Below, piece after piece: positions 35,981 to 46,134 of a stretch of DNA of 64,000 nt. The notes under the pieces were generated by a model, which was not told the origin of the DNA, searched no databases, and saw nothing but the letters and a program-made list of their open reading frames with translations. The translations under genes and the position numbers were made by a program. The stretch is from Nitrospiraceae bacterium (GTDB taxonomy: Bacteria > Nitrospirota > Nitrospiria > Nitrospirales > Nitrospiraceae), in the NCBI GenBank assembly GCA_035623075.1, contig DASPUC010000043.1, positions 1-64,000 of the forward strand. The letters are read 5' to 3'. Positions within the stretch are counted from its first letter, which is position 1; the number at the start of each line of letters is the position of its first letter.

Positions 35981-37462
35981 ATGGACGAACTCAACGAACA
36001 ACGTCAGCAACGGATGAAGAAGCTCGGTCACTTACGCGAAGCTGGCGTTGCCCCCTACGGCACCAGGTTTGAAGTGAAGGACCGGGCCGGGCAACTCATC
36101 AGGCGGCATGGCGAGAAAACGAAAGAAGTATTGGAGCAAGAAAAGGTCTCGTGTACCGTGGCCGGTCGAGTCGTGGCCTTGCGGCGCTTCGGTAAAGCCG
36201 GCTTTGCAGTGTTGCAGGACGGATCCGATCGATTGCAAGTGTATCTGAAGAAGGATCATTTATCGGAGCGGGCCTACACAATCTCTGAACAGCTCGATCT
36301 GGGAGATTGGATCGGCGTTACTGGCACGCTCTTTCGGACGAAAACCAATGAATTCACCGTGGAAGTTCATGAGCTCACATTTTTGAGCAAAGCCCTGCGA
36401 CCACTGCCGGAGAAGTGGCACGGCTTGACCGACGTCGAGACTCGATATCGGCAACGCTATGTGGATTTGATCGCCAATCCGGAGGTCCATGGAATTTTTG
36501 AGGTCCGCAGCAAAATCATCGCCGGGGTTCGGTCGTTCCTCGTCGAGCGAGGATTTCTCGAAGTTGAAACACCCATGATGCACCCGATTCCCGGTGGAGC
36601 GGCCGCCAAACCATTCGTCACCCATCACAATGCCCTCGGCGTCGATCTCTACCTTCGCATTGCGCCGGAACTGTACTTGAAACGATTGATCGTCGGAGGG
36701 TTTCCGCGTGTCTTCGAAATCAATCGGAATTTTCGGAACGAGGGCATTTCGACGATCCATAACCCAGAATTCACGATGCTCGAATTCTACGTCTCCTACG
36801 CGGATTATCAGGACCTGATCATTTTGACGGAAGAACTCATTGCTGCATTGGCCACGCAGATCCTTGGTACGACCAAGATCGCGTATCAAGGAAAGGAAAT
36901 CGACTTGGCGCCGCCCTGGCGGCGCTGGTCCTACCATCAAGCGGTTCTCGAGGTCAATGGATTGGATCCGTCGGTGCTCCTCGATAGGGAGAAGACCATC
37001 AGAGCTGCGGAACAGTTGAGTGTCCCGCTCGATCCGAAATGGCCCCTCTTCAACATCATCAACGAGATCTTTGAAGAAACGGTCGAGCCGAACCTCGTTC
37101 AGCCGACCTTCATTACCGACTACCCGATTGAAATTTCTCCGCTAGCGAGACGGAAGGATTCTAACCCGGCGCTCACGGATCGCTTCGAGCTGTACATCGC
37201 GGGACGTGAGATCGCCAACGCGTTTTCGGAGCTGAATGACCCGCTTGATCAACGGGAACGATTCGAGGGACAAGCAGCGCAACGAGCGGCCGGAGACGAA
37301 GAGGCACATCGTGTCGATGAAGACTTCCTCCGTGCTCTCGAATATGGCATGCCGCCGACGGCGGGCGAGGGGATCGGCATCGACCGCCTCATCATGCTGT
37401 TCACCGACCAGGCGTCCATTCGAGACGTCGTCCTTTTTCCTCAACTGAGGCCGGAGAAATAG
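35981..37462 (+). CDS. lysS: Lysyl-tRNA synthetase, class II
   Basis: 493 residues, usual length. N-terminal OB-fold anticodon-binding domain (about 55-150; VAGRVVALRRFGKAGFAVLQDG), then class II catalytic core with motif 1 (GFLEVETPMMHPIPGGAAAK), motif 2 (FPRVFEINRNFRNEGIST) and motif 3 (GEGIGIDRLIMLF). It charges tRNA-Lys. The prfB-lysS pairing is the same as in enterobacteria. Only 6 bp separate its stop from the lolC/E gene, so these are one transcription unit. Confidence 0.97.
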   Translation: MDELNEQRQQRMKKLGHLREAGVAPYGTRFEVKDRAGQLIRRHGEKTKEVLEQEKVSCTVAGRVVALRRFGKAGFAVLQDGSDRLQVYLKKDHLSERAYTISEQLDLGDWIGVTGTLFRTKTNEFTVEVHELTFLSKALRPLPEKWHGLTDVETRYRQRYVDLIANPEVHGIFEVRSKIIAGVRSFLVERGFLEVETPMMHPIPGGAAAKPFVTHHNALGVDLYLRIAPELYLKRLIVGGFPRVFEINRNFRNEGISTIHNPEFTMLEFYVSYADYQDLIILTEELIAALATQILGTTKIAYQGKEIDLAPPWRRWSYHQAVLEVNGLDPSVLLDREKTIRAAEQLSVPLDPKWPLFNIINEIFEETVEPNLVQPTFITDYPIEISPLARRKDSNPALTDRFELYIAGREIANAFSELNDPLDQRERFEGQAAQRAAGDEEAHRVDEDFLRALEYGMPPTAGEGIGIDRLIMLFTDQASIRDVVLFPQLRPEK

Positions 37463-37468
37463 TTCCGC

Positions 37469-38749
37469 ATGCCTCTCCCCTACGAAATTTTCGTCGGCCT
37501 TCGTTACCTGCGCGCCAAACGGCGGAATCGAACCATCTCACTGAATACGTTTGTCTCAATCGCCGGTATTACTCTCGGCGTTGCCGCTCTGATCGGAACC
37601 GTGGGCATTATGACCGGGTTCAAGGAAGATATTCAGGCCAAGATATTGGGCACCACCGCTCATATCATCGTGCAGGATCGGATGAAAGACGGGATGACTG
37701 ATTACGACTCTGTCGCCGACAAGGTTCAGCAGGTCCCGGATGTGGTTGCAGCAACGCCGTTTGTGCTGAAACAGGTGCTACTGACGTCCCAGACCGGTGT
37801 GCAAGGGATTGTGATTCGCGGCATCGATCCGAAACGAGAAGGCAATGTAACCGAACTCGCGAAGAATCTTGCCGCAGGCACCTTGAATGACTTGCAGACG
37901 CCCATCAAGGTCAAACAGTCTCCCCCAGACGATCCGACCGGCCCTCCGGTCGAGACCGAAAAACCCGGCATCATTCTCGGGAAGGAGCTTGCGCTGCGAC
38001 TGGGAGTCTTCATGGGTGATACGGTTAACGTCGTCTCTCCGCCTGCCGGTCCCATCAGTGCGATGGGAATGGTGCCAAAGATCAGAACGTTTGCAGTCGC
38101 AGGGATTTTCCAATCCGGCATGTATGAATACGACTCGTCGTTAGCCTATATCGACCTCGGTGAGGCGCAGAAGTTTTTTAACCTTGGTGCGACCGCCACG
38201 GGCGTTGAAATCAAGGTGACCGATGTGTTCCACGCCGCAGACATTGCCCGTTCGGTTGAACAGTCGCTCGGATTTGCCTATGGGGCCAGAGACTGGATGC
38301 AAATGAACCGCAACTTATTTTCCGCATTGAAGCTCGAGAAAACGATGATGTTTTTGCTCTTAGTCCTGATCACCATCGTGGCTTCGTTCAATATCGTCAG
38401 CACCCTGACGATGATCGTAACGGAGAAGCAGAAGGAAATTGCCATCCTGAAAGCGATGGGCGCGACGAGCACCAGTATCCGCCGCATCTTCATGCTGAAC
38501 GGCTTGATCATCGGTCTGACCGGTACGAGCATCGGAATTCCGCTTGGCTACGCGTTCCTCTGGCTGATTCAGACCTTTTGGACCTTCGACCCGACCGTTT
38601 ATTATATTTCTCGCATTCCCGTTCATGTTCTGGCCTCTGACGTTCTGCTCGTTGCTGGGTCGGCCATCCTGATCAGCTTTTTCGCCACAGTCTTCCCCTC
38701 CCGCCAAGCTGCCAGGCTGGGACCGGCGGCGGCCCTGCGATATGAGTAA
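37469..38749 (+). CDS. lolC: LolC/LolE-type lipoprotein-releasing permease
   Basis: 426 residues. N-terminal YEIFVGLRYLRAKRRNRTISLNTF and the first helix (ITLGVAALIGTVGIM) are the LolC/E signature; a large periplasmic MacB-like domain follows, then three helices with FtsX features (AILKAMGATSTSIRRIFMLNG). With LolD it extracts mature lipoproteins from the inner membrane for transfer to LolA. Only one such permease is in this window, so it could act as a homodimer (LolF-like) or pair with a gene elsewhere; the LolC versus LolE choice is not settled by eye. Confidence 0.92.
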   Translation: MPLPYEIFVGLRYLRAKRRNRTISLNTFVSIAGITLGVAALIGTVGIMTGFKEDIQAKILGTTAHIIVQDRMKDGMTDYDSVADKVQQVPDVVAATPFVLKQVLLTSQTGVQGIVIRGIDPKREGNVTELAKNLAAGTLNDLQTPIKVKQSPPDDPTGPPVETEKPGIILGKELALRLGVFMGDTVNVVSPPAGPISAMGMVPKIRTFAVAGIFQSGMYEYDSSLAYIDLGEAQKFFNLGATATGVEIKVTDVFHAADIARSVEQSLGFAYGARDWMQMNRNLFSALKLEKTMMFLLLVLITIVASFNIVSTLTMIVTEKQKEIAILKAMGATSTSIRRIFMLNGLIIGLTGTSIGIPLGYAFLWLIQTFWTFDPTVYYISRIPVHVLASDVLLVAGSAILISFFATVFPSRQAARLGPAAALRYE

Positions 38750-38821
38750 CCAACTGAACAGCCAGCCCCCAGCCGATTGCCATGATCGATGGCTGCAGGC
38801 CAGGCGCTGGTGGTCACGGTT

Positions 38822-39484
38822 ATGATCACGATCAACGACCTGTACAAAACCTTTAAGATAGGCGAGCACGATTTGACCGTGCTTAACGGCATCAACCTGA
38901 CAATCCGGCGAGGTGAGCTGCTTGCCATCATGGGTGCATCAGGAGCCGGAAAGAGTACCCTCCTGCACATCATCGGCATGTTGGAACGCCCCACACGAGG
39001 AACGGTAACGTTTGACGAACACAATTTGTTTCAGCTTTCTGAGTCAGCACAGGCGGAGTTTCGCAATAAGCGGATCGGGTTTGTGTTTCAGTTTCATCAC
39101 CTGCTGCCGGAATTCACAGCTCTTGAGAACGCCTGCATGCCGGCTTTGATACAACGACGGTCACCGGCCGACGTCCAAGCTGATGCCGTAGCGTTGTTGA
39201 CCGAGGTAGGATTGGGCGAACGTCTGTATCACAAACCCGGCGAATTGTCCGGCGGCGAACAACAACGAGTCGCCGTCGCACGGGCCTTGATACAGAAACC
39301 GGACTTGGTGCTGGCCGACGAACCGACTGGCAATTTGGACACTCACACAGGGGAAGCCCTCTTTGCGTTGATGCGAGATCTCAATAAATCGCGTGGAACC
39401 ACGTTCGTCATCGTGACCCACAACGAAAAGCTTTCCGCCCAGTCCGATCGTATCGTATACATGCAGGACGGTCAGATCGTCTAA
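38822..39484 (+). CDS. lolD: Lipoprotein-releasing ABC ATPase LolD
   Basis: 220 residues from ATG 38822 ([18 protein letters not shown]). Complete ABC motifs: Walker [11 protein letters not shown]-loop [17 protein letters not shown] (the LolD/MacB form), signature [15 protein letters not shown], Walker [13 protein letters not shown], and H-loop VIVTHNEK. Drives lipoprotein extraction with the upstream permease, 72 bp away. Together with Lgt and Lnt in this window most of the lipoprotein pathway is covered; LolA and LolB are not seen. Confidence 0.94.
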   Translation: MITINDLYKTFKIGEHDLTVLNGINLTIRRGELLAIMGASGAGKSTLLHIIGMLERPTRGTVTFDEHNLFQLSESAQAEFRNKRIGFVFQFHHLLPEFTALENACMPALIQRRSPADVQADAVALLTEVGLGERLYHKPGELSGGEQQRVAVARALIQKPDLVLADEPTGNLDTHTGEALFALMRDLNKSRGTTFVIVTHNEKLSAQSDRIVYMQDGQIV

Positions 39485-39487
39485 CTC

Positions 39488-39516
39488 TTGACGGTACTCG
39501 ATCCCTCCAATAGACT
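39488..39516 (+). promoter_or_regulatory. Sigma-70-type promoter for the outer-membrane protein gene
   Basis: TTGACG (39488-39493), a 17-base spacer and TAGACT (39511-39516), just after the lolD stop and 38 bases before ATG 39555. GGGAGG upstream of the start is a good ribosome site. It suggests separate transcription of the barrel gene. Confidence 0.45.
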
Positions 39517-39554
39517 CAGCAAAAGACCCGATCCTTCAGGGAGGACGTTTTTTC

Positions 39555-40691
39555 ATGCGTATCCTTACGGCTCTGCAGGCAGCGGCAGCCGTCATGGTCG
39601 TGGGTCTATCCGGGCAAGCATTCGCCGTCGAATTCGTTACCGTAGGTCCCCGCGCGGCAGGCATGGGTGGTGCTGGAGTGGCGGTCACGACCGACGCCTA
39701 TGCGACCTATTGGAACCCGGCCGGCTTGGCGATGGTCAAATCCTTGGACATTCGAATTCAAGCGACGGCTCAAGTGACCGGACGTGACAATATCTTCAAC
39801 GCGCTGGATGATTTAAAAGACTTTAACCCCAATGACACATCAGCGGCCAATCAGGCGAAGGCTCAGAGTATCGCGAATCAAATCAATCAACCTGGGGCCA
39901 CCGTCTCAGGACTTGGTGCAGGCGGCATCTACGTGAAAGGACATTTCGGCGAGCATGCATTTGGATTCAACGTCTCCGATGTCGCGACGTCGGGAGGATT
40001 CGTGACCTCACCGATACAGGTGACGACGGGCGGCGGGCAGGTTAATTTGGCCGGCCAGATGACGTTACGGGGATTGCAGGTCGGGCAGGCAGCATTTTCC
40101 TATGCCTATGCCTTTGCAGATAAGACTTTTGCCATAGGTGTCACGGGCAAGATTCTTCAAGGTTGGGCCTACAACAATCCGACCAACCTGCAAGGTGGGG
40201 CGAACCCGGATCTTCTGAGCAATTTTGGTAAGGCGAAGATTTCGACCGCCTATGGCGTCGATCTCGGCGCCATGTATCGCCCTTCTTCGTGGTTGCGATT
40301 TGGGGTGGTCGCCAAAGACATCAATCAACCGAGTTTCGACGCGCCGGGCGGACAGGAGTACAAACTGACGCCCCAGGTCCGCGGCGGTGTGGCGGTCAAT
40401 CCCTGGTCGACGATGACCATTACTGCTGATATGGACATCACCTCCAACCAGACACTGGTGCCGCGATTGAAGAGCCAGGTCTTGAGCCTCGGCATGGAAC
40501 AAACGCTTCTATCTGAATTTCTGTCCCTCAGGATCGGAACATATAAGAACGTTCAAGACGCAGGATCCATCTTTACCCCGACCGCCGGACTCGGGTTTCG
40601 AATCTACTCCTTCCGCCTGGACCTCGCGGGCGGGTACGATTTTGATAAAGGAGGTGCGATCGCCTCCGGTGCTCTTGCATGGACGTTCTAA
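39555..40691 (+). CDS. Outer-membrane beta-barrel protein, TraF_2/PorV-like
   Basis: 378 residues. Signal peptide with AFA-V type cleavage near residue 24. The mature protein starts EFVTVGPRAAGMGGAGVA and YATYWNPAGLAM, the entry signature shared by FadL-like, PorV-like and TraF_2 barrel families, followed by many amphipathic strands and a terminal aromatic residue (ALAWTF) needed for barrel assembly. Likely a porin-like or scaffold outer-membrane protein. The 'conjugal transfer TraF' label common for the family is not supported by any conjugation gene here. Confidence 0.82.
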   Translation: MRILTALQAAAAVMVVGLSGQAFAVEFVTVGPRAAGMGGAGVAVTTDAYATYWNPAGLAMVKSLDIRIQATAQVTGRDNIFNALDDLKDFNPNDTSAANQAKAQSIANQINQPGATVSGLGAGGIYVKGHFGEHAFGFNVSDVATSGGFVTSPIQVTTGGGQVNLAGQMTLRGLQVGQAAFSYAYAFADKTFAIGVTGKILQGWAYNNPTNLQGGANPDLLSNFGKAKISTAYGVDLGAMYRPSSWLRFGVVAKDINQPSFDAPGGQEYKLTPQVRGGVAVNPWSTMTITADMDITSNQTLVPRLKSQVLSLGMEQTLLSEFLSLRIGTYKNVQDAGSIFTPTAGLGFRIYSFRLDLAGGYDFDKGGAIASGALAWTF

Positions 40692-40706
40692 TGGTATACT
40701 GACCGA

Positions 40707-41318
40707 ATGACCTTCACCGTCCATCGTACAGATTTACGGATCGCTCTCGGCTTCTTCTTATTGACCAGCGCCGGTTGTGGAGGTCTGCAAGAAGTCTGGG
40801 AGGGACCTGGAGCGAGGGTGTTTCGCCCCCAGGCGATCGCCGTACTTCCACCGATGGCGAGTCAATACGACAGTGCCCGTGAGGACATCCAAGAAGTCAT
40901 CGCCTCAGCCCTCAACCGTATCGCCCATATCGAACGCGTAGTGGCTCCCGAACAAGTGACCGATGTCTTTCAAGGGTCGAAAGAAGCATTTGATGCCTTA
41001 GTGTTTTATTTTTCTCGCCTCGAAATGACCGGTCAATCAGATAAGGAATCGGCGGTGAAGCTTGGGAAAGCCCTGAACGTCGATTCGTTTCTGGTTGTTC
41101 GGGTGAATTCCTGGGAGTACGTCAGGAAAGAGGGCGACAACGCCGGCCGCGTGGGACTCAGCCTCCGGCTAATCGATGCGACGAATGGGACGACGGTCTG
41201 GAAAGCTCGCCACGAACGGTCTAGCAGTTATATGTTCATGAAACCAAACTTGAAGGATGTCGCCAGGGATCTTGTCGACGAAATGATCAAACAGATGCCC
41301 CCACAACCGAAACACTAG
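40707..41318 (+). CDS. Lipoprotein, DUF799/LpoB-like fold
   Basis: 203 residues. Signal sequence with lipobox LTSAGC (Cys near 24). The mature part starts with a proline-containing strand FRPQAIAVLPPMASQYD, then alternates helices and strands (ALNVDSFLVVRVNSWEY, LSLRLIDATNGTTVWKARHE), the pattern of GNA1162/DUF799 and CsgG/LpoB-type lipoproteins. Starts 15 bp after the barrel gene, so probably co-expressed, possibly as its periplasmic partner. Confidence 0.75.
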   Translation: MTFTVHRTDLRIALGFFLLTSAGCGGLQEVWEGPGARVFRPQAIAVLPPMASQYDSAREDIQEVIASALNRIAHIERVVAPEQVTDVFQGSKEAFDALVFYFSRLEMTGQSDKESAVKLGKALNVDSFLVVRVNSWEYVRKEGDNAGRVGLSLRLIDATNGTTVWKARHERSSSYMFMKPNLKDVARDLVDEMIKQMPPQPKH

Positions 41319-41419
41319 CCGCTTCTCCGAGTCGTCCCCCCTCACGAATCTCAAGCGTGGCCCTCTCCAGCCAACGTAGTAGTAACTTCTGTCGATGAAA
41401 AGCTCGGGAAAGAAATGCG

Positions 41420-42241
41420 TTAACGGCTTGTCGCGAATGAAGATGAAACCATCGCGGCTTTCAGGGATTTTACAAAAGCTCCTACTTGAACCGCCATCCC
41501 CCTGTCTTGTTGATGTGCGGCAATCCGTTTGACGATCGCGCTACCCACGATGACTCCGTCGGCAATCGCACCCACCTTGGCTGCATCGTCAGGCGTCGCC
41601 ACCCCGAACCCCACCGCTACCGGTATCGTTGAAATCTTTCTGATCTTCTCGACGTTGGCTCGGACATCGGTGAGGTTGCTGAGTGTCGCCCCCGTGATCC
41701 CGGTAAGGGACACATAATACACAAAGCCCTGCGATCGACGGACGACATAGGAGCGGCGTTCTGCTGTGCTCGTCGGCGCCACGAGAAAAATCAGCTGCAA
41801 GCCGGTCTCAGCGGCTGGCTCTTCGAGGGGGCCTGCTTCATCCGGCGGCATGTCCGGGACAATCACACCATCGACGCCGGCAGCCACCGCTTCCCGGCAG
41901 AACCGCTCCGGTCCAAACGCATGGATCGTGTTATAATAGGCCATGAAGATAAGCGGGATCTGGGTTTTGTTTCGAAGCGTCTTCACCATCGGAAGGATCT
42001 TGCGCAGCGATGCACCGTTCCGAAGCGCCCGTTCCGCCGCCCGTTGAATGACAGGACCATCAGCAATCGGATCCGAGAACGGAACGCCAAGCTCAATCAT
42101 ATCGGCTCCGGCCTGCTCCAATTCCAACACCAGGCGTTCCGTGTCGTGTAACGTCGGATCGCCAGCCATGATGTAGGCGATCAACGCTTTACCGTTACGG
42201 CCCCGCAGTCCTGCAAATGTTCGATCCAATCGTGACGTCAC
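41420..42241 (-). CDS. trpA: Tryptophan synthase alpha subunit
   Basis: 273 residues from GTG 42241, overlapping the trpB stop (GTGA). TIM barrel with catalytic Glu in [19 protein letters not shown] and Asp in [15 protein letters not shown]; the phosphate loop [11 protein letters not shown] is present. Cleaves indole-glycerol phosphate to indole, passed through the tunnel to TrpB. Last gene of the trp cluster. Confidence 0.97.
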   Translation of the reverse strand: MTSRLDRTFAGLRGRNGKALIAYIMAGDPTLHDTERLVLELEQAGADMIELGVPFSDPIADGPVIQRAAERALRNGASLRKILPMVKTLRNKTQIPLIFMAYYNTIHAFGPERFCREAVAAGVDGVIVPDMPPDEAGPLEEPAAETGLQLIFLVAPTSTAERRSYVVRRSQGFVYYVSLTGITGATLSNLTDVRANVEKIRKISTIPVAVGFGVATPDDAAKVGAIADGVIVGSAIVKRIAAHQQDRGMAVQVGAFVKSLKAAMVSSSFATSR

Positions 42242-43431
42242 AATGTAATCCCTCTCATTCTCGCGACCTGCTGGACGTCCTTGTCACCTCGACCGGAGAG
42301 GTTGACGATCATCACGTGATGTTTCTTCATGGTTGGTGCGATCTTCATGATGTGCGCGATGGCGTGCGCACTCTCAAGCGCAGGCACGATCCCTTCTTCC
42401 CGTGAGAGCAGATCGAAGGCCGCGAGGGCTTCGTCGTCGGTGGCGGAGGTGTATTCTGCCCGGCCCTCATCACGCAAATAGCTGTGCTCGGGACCGACCG
42501 CCGCATAATCCAGCCCCGCCGACACGGAATGGGTGAGGTTGATCTGTCCGTCGTCGTCCTGGAGGAGGTAGGTCATCGTGCCTTGCAGCACACCGGGTTT
42601 TCCACCTGCAAATCGTGCAGCGTGTTTTCCGCTGGCAATGCCGAGCCCGCCGGCTTCAACGCCGATCATCTTGACCTTTTTATCGTCACGGAAGGCGTGA
42701 AACAGGCCCATCGCGTTGCTGCCGCCACCCACACAGGCGACAAGGCTGTCCGGCAGGCGTCCCTCGGCGGCAAGGATTTGCTTCCGGGCTTCACGCCCGA
42801 TGACAGATTGAAAATCGCGAATCATCATGGGATAGGGATGAGCGCCCAGCACAGAACCGAGAATGTAGTGCGTGGAACGGACGTTCGTCGTCCAATCCCG
42901 CATGGCTTCGCTGATCGCGTCTTTGAGCGTCCGACTGCCGGCATCCACTCCAGTCACCGTTGCTCCCAGGAGACGCATGCGGAAGACGTTGAGTGCTTGT
43001 CGCTGCATATCCTCGGTCCCCATATAAATTTCACACTGCAGACCAAACATTGCCGCCACAGTTGCCGTCGCCACACCATGCTGACCGGCACCGGTCTCGG
43101 CAATGACCCGTGGTTTCTTCATCCGTTTAGCGAGGAGCGCTTGGCCGATTGCGTTGTTGATCTTGTGAGCTCCCGTATGACAGAGATCCTCGCGCTTCAG
43201 ATAGATTTTTGCGCCGCCTAATTTCTTCGTCAGGCGCTCTGCAAAGTAGAGCGGAGTCGGACGGCCGGCGTACTGCTTCAAATAGCCGGCAAATTCCTCC
43301 TGGAACCGGCGATCCTTGGCAGCCTTCACATATTCCCGTTCCAATTCGAGGAGGGCTGGCATTAAGGTTTCGGGGACGTACCGGCCCCCGTACAATCCGA
43401 ATCGCCCTCGTTTGTCAGGAACAGTAGCCAT
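42238..43431 (-). CDS. trpB: Tryptophan synthase beta subunit
   Basis: 397 residues, TrpB1-type length. PLP lysine in [15 protein letters not shown], the phosphate-binding [15 protein letters not shown], and the entry segment [15 protein letters not shown] are all present. Condenses indole with serine. It overlaps trpA by 4 bp, and follows trpF after 44 bp. Confidence 0.98.
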   Translation of the reverse strand: MATVPDKRGRFGLYGGRYVPETLMPALLELEREYVKAAKDRRFQEEFAGYLKQYAGRPTPLYFAERLTKKLGGAKIYLKREDLCHTGAHKINNAIGQALLAKRMKKPRVIAETGAGQHGVATATVAAMFGLQCEIYMGTEDMQRQALNVFRMRLLGATVTGVDAGSRTLKDAISEAMRDWTTNVRSTHYILGSVLGAHPYPMMIRDFQSVIGREARKQILAAEGRLPDSLVACVGGGSNAMGLFHAFRDDKKVKMIGVEAGGLGIASGKHAARFAGGKPGVLQGTMTYLLQDDDGQINLTHSVSAGLDYAAVGPEHSYLRDEGRAEYTSATDDEALAAFDLLSREEGIVPALESAHAIAHIMKIAPTMKKHHVMIVNLSGRGDKDVQQVARMRGITL

Positions 43432-43475
43432 AGAACTCTCTGTGAAGATGCAAATAATTAGTATAGACGGGGCTG

Positions 43476-44108
43476 TTACGGGGACACAACCTTCACCGCA
43501 CGGAGAAAGGCTCGAACCTTCTCGTGATCCTTCTTGCCCGGAGCGACCTCAACCCCACTGCTGACATCCACCCCATACGGCTGCACCGCTCGAAGAGCCT
43601 GACCCACATTCTCCGGTGTGAGACCTCCCGCCAGAACAACCGTCGCTGCTTGGGCAACCTCCCTGGCCAAGCCCCAATCGATAACCTGACCGGTCCCCCC
43701 GTAGGCCTCATCGCAAAACGCGTCGAGGACGAAGCCCCGCACCCCGGCTCTCCCTTGATATTCCGCAAAGGAAAGGAACGTGCTTCGGTCCTTCACCCGT
43801 AGCGCCTTCAGCACAGGACGACTCAATTCGCGACAGTACGTCGCGGTTTCCTCCCCGTGGAGCTGGGCGAGTGCCAGGCCACACGTGTCCATGACATCGC
43901 GCACAACCTTGATTTCCTCGTTGACGAAAACTCCGACCGGCACCACGAACGGCGGCAACTGGGCAACGATCCGTTGAATCATTATCGGTTCGACGTATCG
44001 AGGGCTTTTTCGATAGAGAATGAAGCCGAGCGCATCAGCCCCTGCCGCTACTGCAACCAAGGCATCCTCGATGTTCGTAATTCCGCAAATTTTTGCTCGA
44101 TATGACAC
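43476..44108 (-). CDS. trpF: Phosphoribosylanthranilate isomerase
   Basis: 210 residues from GTG 44108. [11 protein letters not shown] with the catalytic Cys at the N-terminus, [14 protein letters not shown] and the ending [16 protein letters not shown] with the catalytic-loop aspartate are standard TrpF features. Separate trpF and trpC genes are present rather than the enterobacterial fusion. It lies 21 bp after trpC. Confidence 0.97.
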   Translation of the reverse strand: MSYRAKICGITNIEDALVAVAAGADALGFILYRKSPRYVEPIMIQRIVAQLPPFVVPVGVFVNEEIKVVRDVMDTCGLALAQLHGEETATYCRELSRPVLKALRVKDRSTFLSFAEYQGRAGVRGFVLDAFCDEAYGGTGQVIDWGLAREVAQAATVVLAGGLTPENVGQALRAVQPYGVDVSSGVEVAPGKKDHEKVRAFLRAVKVVSP

Positions 44109-44129
44109 GGCTATTTCGACTTTCTCCAG

Positions 44130-44963
44130 CTATAACTCTGATGTGGTCGGAGTCCTTTTCTCCGCTCCACAAAGCTCCTGGATTCTCGCGCCAATATCGT
44201 CGGCACGAATCAAGGATTCGCCCACGAGCATTGCGTGGACGCCAGCTTCGAGAAGCCTGATGACGTCGTCCCGCTTATGAATGCCGCTTTCGCTCACGAT
44301 CAATCTATCCTTGGGGACACGTTTGGCCAGTCGCGACGTGACACCCAGATCCGTAGAAAATGTCTTGAGGTCACGATTATTGATTCCTATCAACCGTCCA
44401 TCGGGAATCCGTTCAAGAACCGTATCGAGTTCGCGCTCATGATGCACTTCAAACAACGTGTCCATGCCGAGTTCTTTGGTCAACGCGTGATAATCGATTA
44501 ACTGTTCCCGTTCGAGTGCGGCAACGATCAAGAGCACCGCGTCGGCACCGTAGGCACGAGCTTCATAAAACTGCACCTCTCCGACCATGAATTCCTTGTT
44601 GAGCACGGGCAGCGGAATTGCCTGCTTGATCTCTCGCAGATATTCAAGGTTCCCTTGAAAAAACTCCCTGTCGGTTAGGACGGATAAGGCCGAGGCTCCA
44701 TGGGTATAGAACGACTTGGCGATTCCAAGATAATCAAACCTCTCCTCAAATTCCGGTCTGAGAAGCCCTAAACTTGGTGATGCTTTCTTGACCTCGGCGA
44801 TAAGGGCTGGGCAGCTGGTCGTTTTAGTAGCATCTAGGGCCACCGCAAACCCCAGGGCACGCGGCAAATCCCTGATCCGACCGGTGAGTTCGGCCAAGTA
44901 CCCACGGCTCTGCTTGTGTCGAAGCTCGGCCTTCTTGTGCTCGAGAATACGATCCAGAATCAT
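44130..44963 (-). CDS. trpC: Indole-3-glycerol-phosphate synthase
   Basis: 277 residues from ATG 44963 (MILDRILEHKKAELRH), the normal start. Motifs: LIAEVKKASPSLGLL, VLNKEFMVGEVQFYEARAYGADAVLLI, IGINNRDLKTFSTDL and VSESGIHKRDD, containing the catalytic Lys and Glu residues. Closes the indole ring from CdRP. Positioned after trpD with an 81-bp gap. Confidence 0.97.
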   Translation of the reverse strand: MILDRILEHKKAELRHKQSRGYLAELTGRIRDLPRALGFAVALDATKTTSCPALIAEVKKASPSLGLLRPEFEERFDYLGIAKSFYTHGASALSVLTDREFFQGNLEYLREIKQAIPLPVLNKEFMVGEVQFYEARAYGADAVLLIVAALEREQLIDYHALTKELGMDTLFEVHHERELDTVLERIPDGRLIGINNRDLKTFSTDLGVTSRLAKRVPKDRLIVSESGIHKRDDVIRLLEAGVHAMLVGESLIRADDIGARIQELCGAEKRTPTTSEL

Positions 44964-45044
44964 GTGCTTGCCGGGCTCGTGGCGAGGGGCAAGTGGCCAG
45001 AGCTTGAATCTCCCTAAGCCCCTTGCCTCGAACCTCAAACCTTT

Positions 45045-46055
45045 CTATTTATTCGTATAGGCAACGAGACGTTCTAGTTTCTCTGCGGCGGCTCCGGAGT
45101 CGATCGTCTGAGCGGCCAGACGAAACCCTTCCTGAAGCGATTTTGCCTTGCGTCCAGCGACCAGCGCAGGAGCTGCATTCAGACACACGATGTCCCGCTT
45201 CGGTCCCTTCCGCCCCCGCAGAATGTCGCGTGTGATCTCCGCGTTGTCTGGTGGATATCCACCAGCGAGATCCTTCAAGCGCACACGAGACAGCCCGAAC
45301 TCCTGAGGATCCAGCACGTAACTGGATAGGACGCCCTGCTTACCCTCCGACACCATGGTTCTGTCGGTCATTGTAATCTCGTCGAGCCCATCCAAGCCGT
45401 GCACGACGAAGCAATGCCGTGATCCCAGTTGTAGGAGAACTTTCCCCACGAGTTCGGTGAGTGTTCCATCGAATACGCCAAGCACTTGGATGGTCGCGCC
45501 GGCTGGATTCGTCAGTGGTCCGAGAATGTTGAGCATCGTCCGGATTCCGATCTCCTGTCGTGGCCCAGCGCAATGTTTCATGGCGCCGTGATACAGAGGC
45601 GCAAAGAGGAATCCGATTCCGACCTCATTGATGCAATCGGCCACGCGCTCAGTCGATAGATCAATTTTGACGCCTAAGGCGGCCAAGACGTCAGCGCTCC
45701 CCGATTTGGATGAGACCGACGTATTCCCGTGCTTCGCAACGGTGAGACCAGCGCCGGCAACGACAAGTGCCGTCGTCGTCGAAATATTGAAGGTATGGGC
45801 TCCGTCTCCTCCAGTGCCACAAGTATCCACGACATCGGGATCTCCGACGGCAATTCGAACGGCACGTGCTCGCATCGCTCTCACAGACCCGACGATTTCC
45901 TCCGCAGTTTCACCCTTGAGACGAAGCCCCATCAGATACGCAGCAATCTGGGCTGGCTTGGCCGCGCCATCCATGATTTCGGCCATCACTTCTTCGGCTT
46001 CTTTGTCTGTAAGGGAAATGCGATCGGCCAGTTTTGCAATGGCGTCTTTGATCAT
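45045..46055 (-). CDS. trpD: Anthranilate phosphoribosyltransferase
   Basis: 336 residues. PRPP site VDTCGTGGDGAHTFNIST and anthranilate-site KHGNTSVSSKSGSADVL are intact, followed by FLFAPLYHGAMKH. Transfers phosphoribose to anthranilate. It is a free-standing TrpD, not fused to TrpG. The 79-bp spacer to trpG contains AGCTGATAGC-type repeats, reaching to the base before its ATG. Confidence 0.97.
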   Translation of the reverse strand: MIKDAIAKLADRISLTDKEAEEVMAEIMDGAAKPAQIAAYLMGLRLKGETAEEIVGSVRAMRARAVRIAVGDPDVVDTCGTGGDGAHTFNISTTTALVVAGAGLTVAKHGNTSVSSKSGSADVLAALGVKIDLSTERVADCINEVGIGFLFAPLYHGAMKHCAGPRQEIGIRTMLNILGPLTNPAGATIQVLGVFDGTLTELVGKVLLQLGSRHCFVVHGLDGLDEITMTDRTMVSEGKQGVLSSYVLDPQEFGLSRVRLKDLAGGYPPDNAEITRDILRGRKGPKRDIVCLNAAPALVAGRKAKSLQEGFRLAAQTIDSGAAAEKLERLVAYTNK

Positions 46056-46100
46056 GATCAGCAGCTATCAGCCCTCAGCTATCAGCTGGCAGCGATCAGT
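46056..46100. repeat. AGCTATCAGC-type tandem repeat in the trpG-trpD spacer
   Basis: On the plus strand CAGCTATCAGC, CTCAGCTATCAGC and related units follow one another directly after the trpD start. The units partly palindrome with one another. The same motif occurs in the trpE-trpG spacer and at the prfB end. Confidence 0.7.
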
Positions 46101-46134
46101 TCCGCCGTAGATCCACTGGCCGAAAGCCGACCGC

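Noticed and set aside
39555-40691. Conjugation gene (TraF label)
   Set aside because: No other transfer gene nearby and the sequence fits a generic outer-membrane barrel.
42484-43221. 245-codon plus-strand frame opposite trpB
   Set aside because: Antisense shadow of trpB with no motif or ribosome site.
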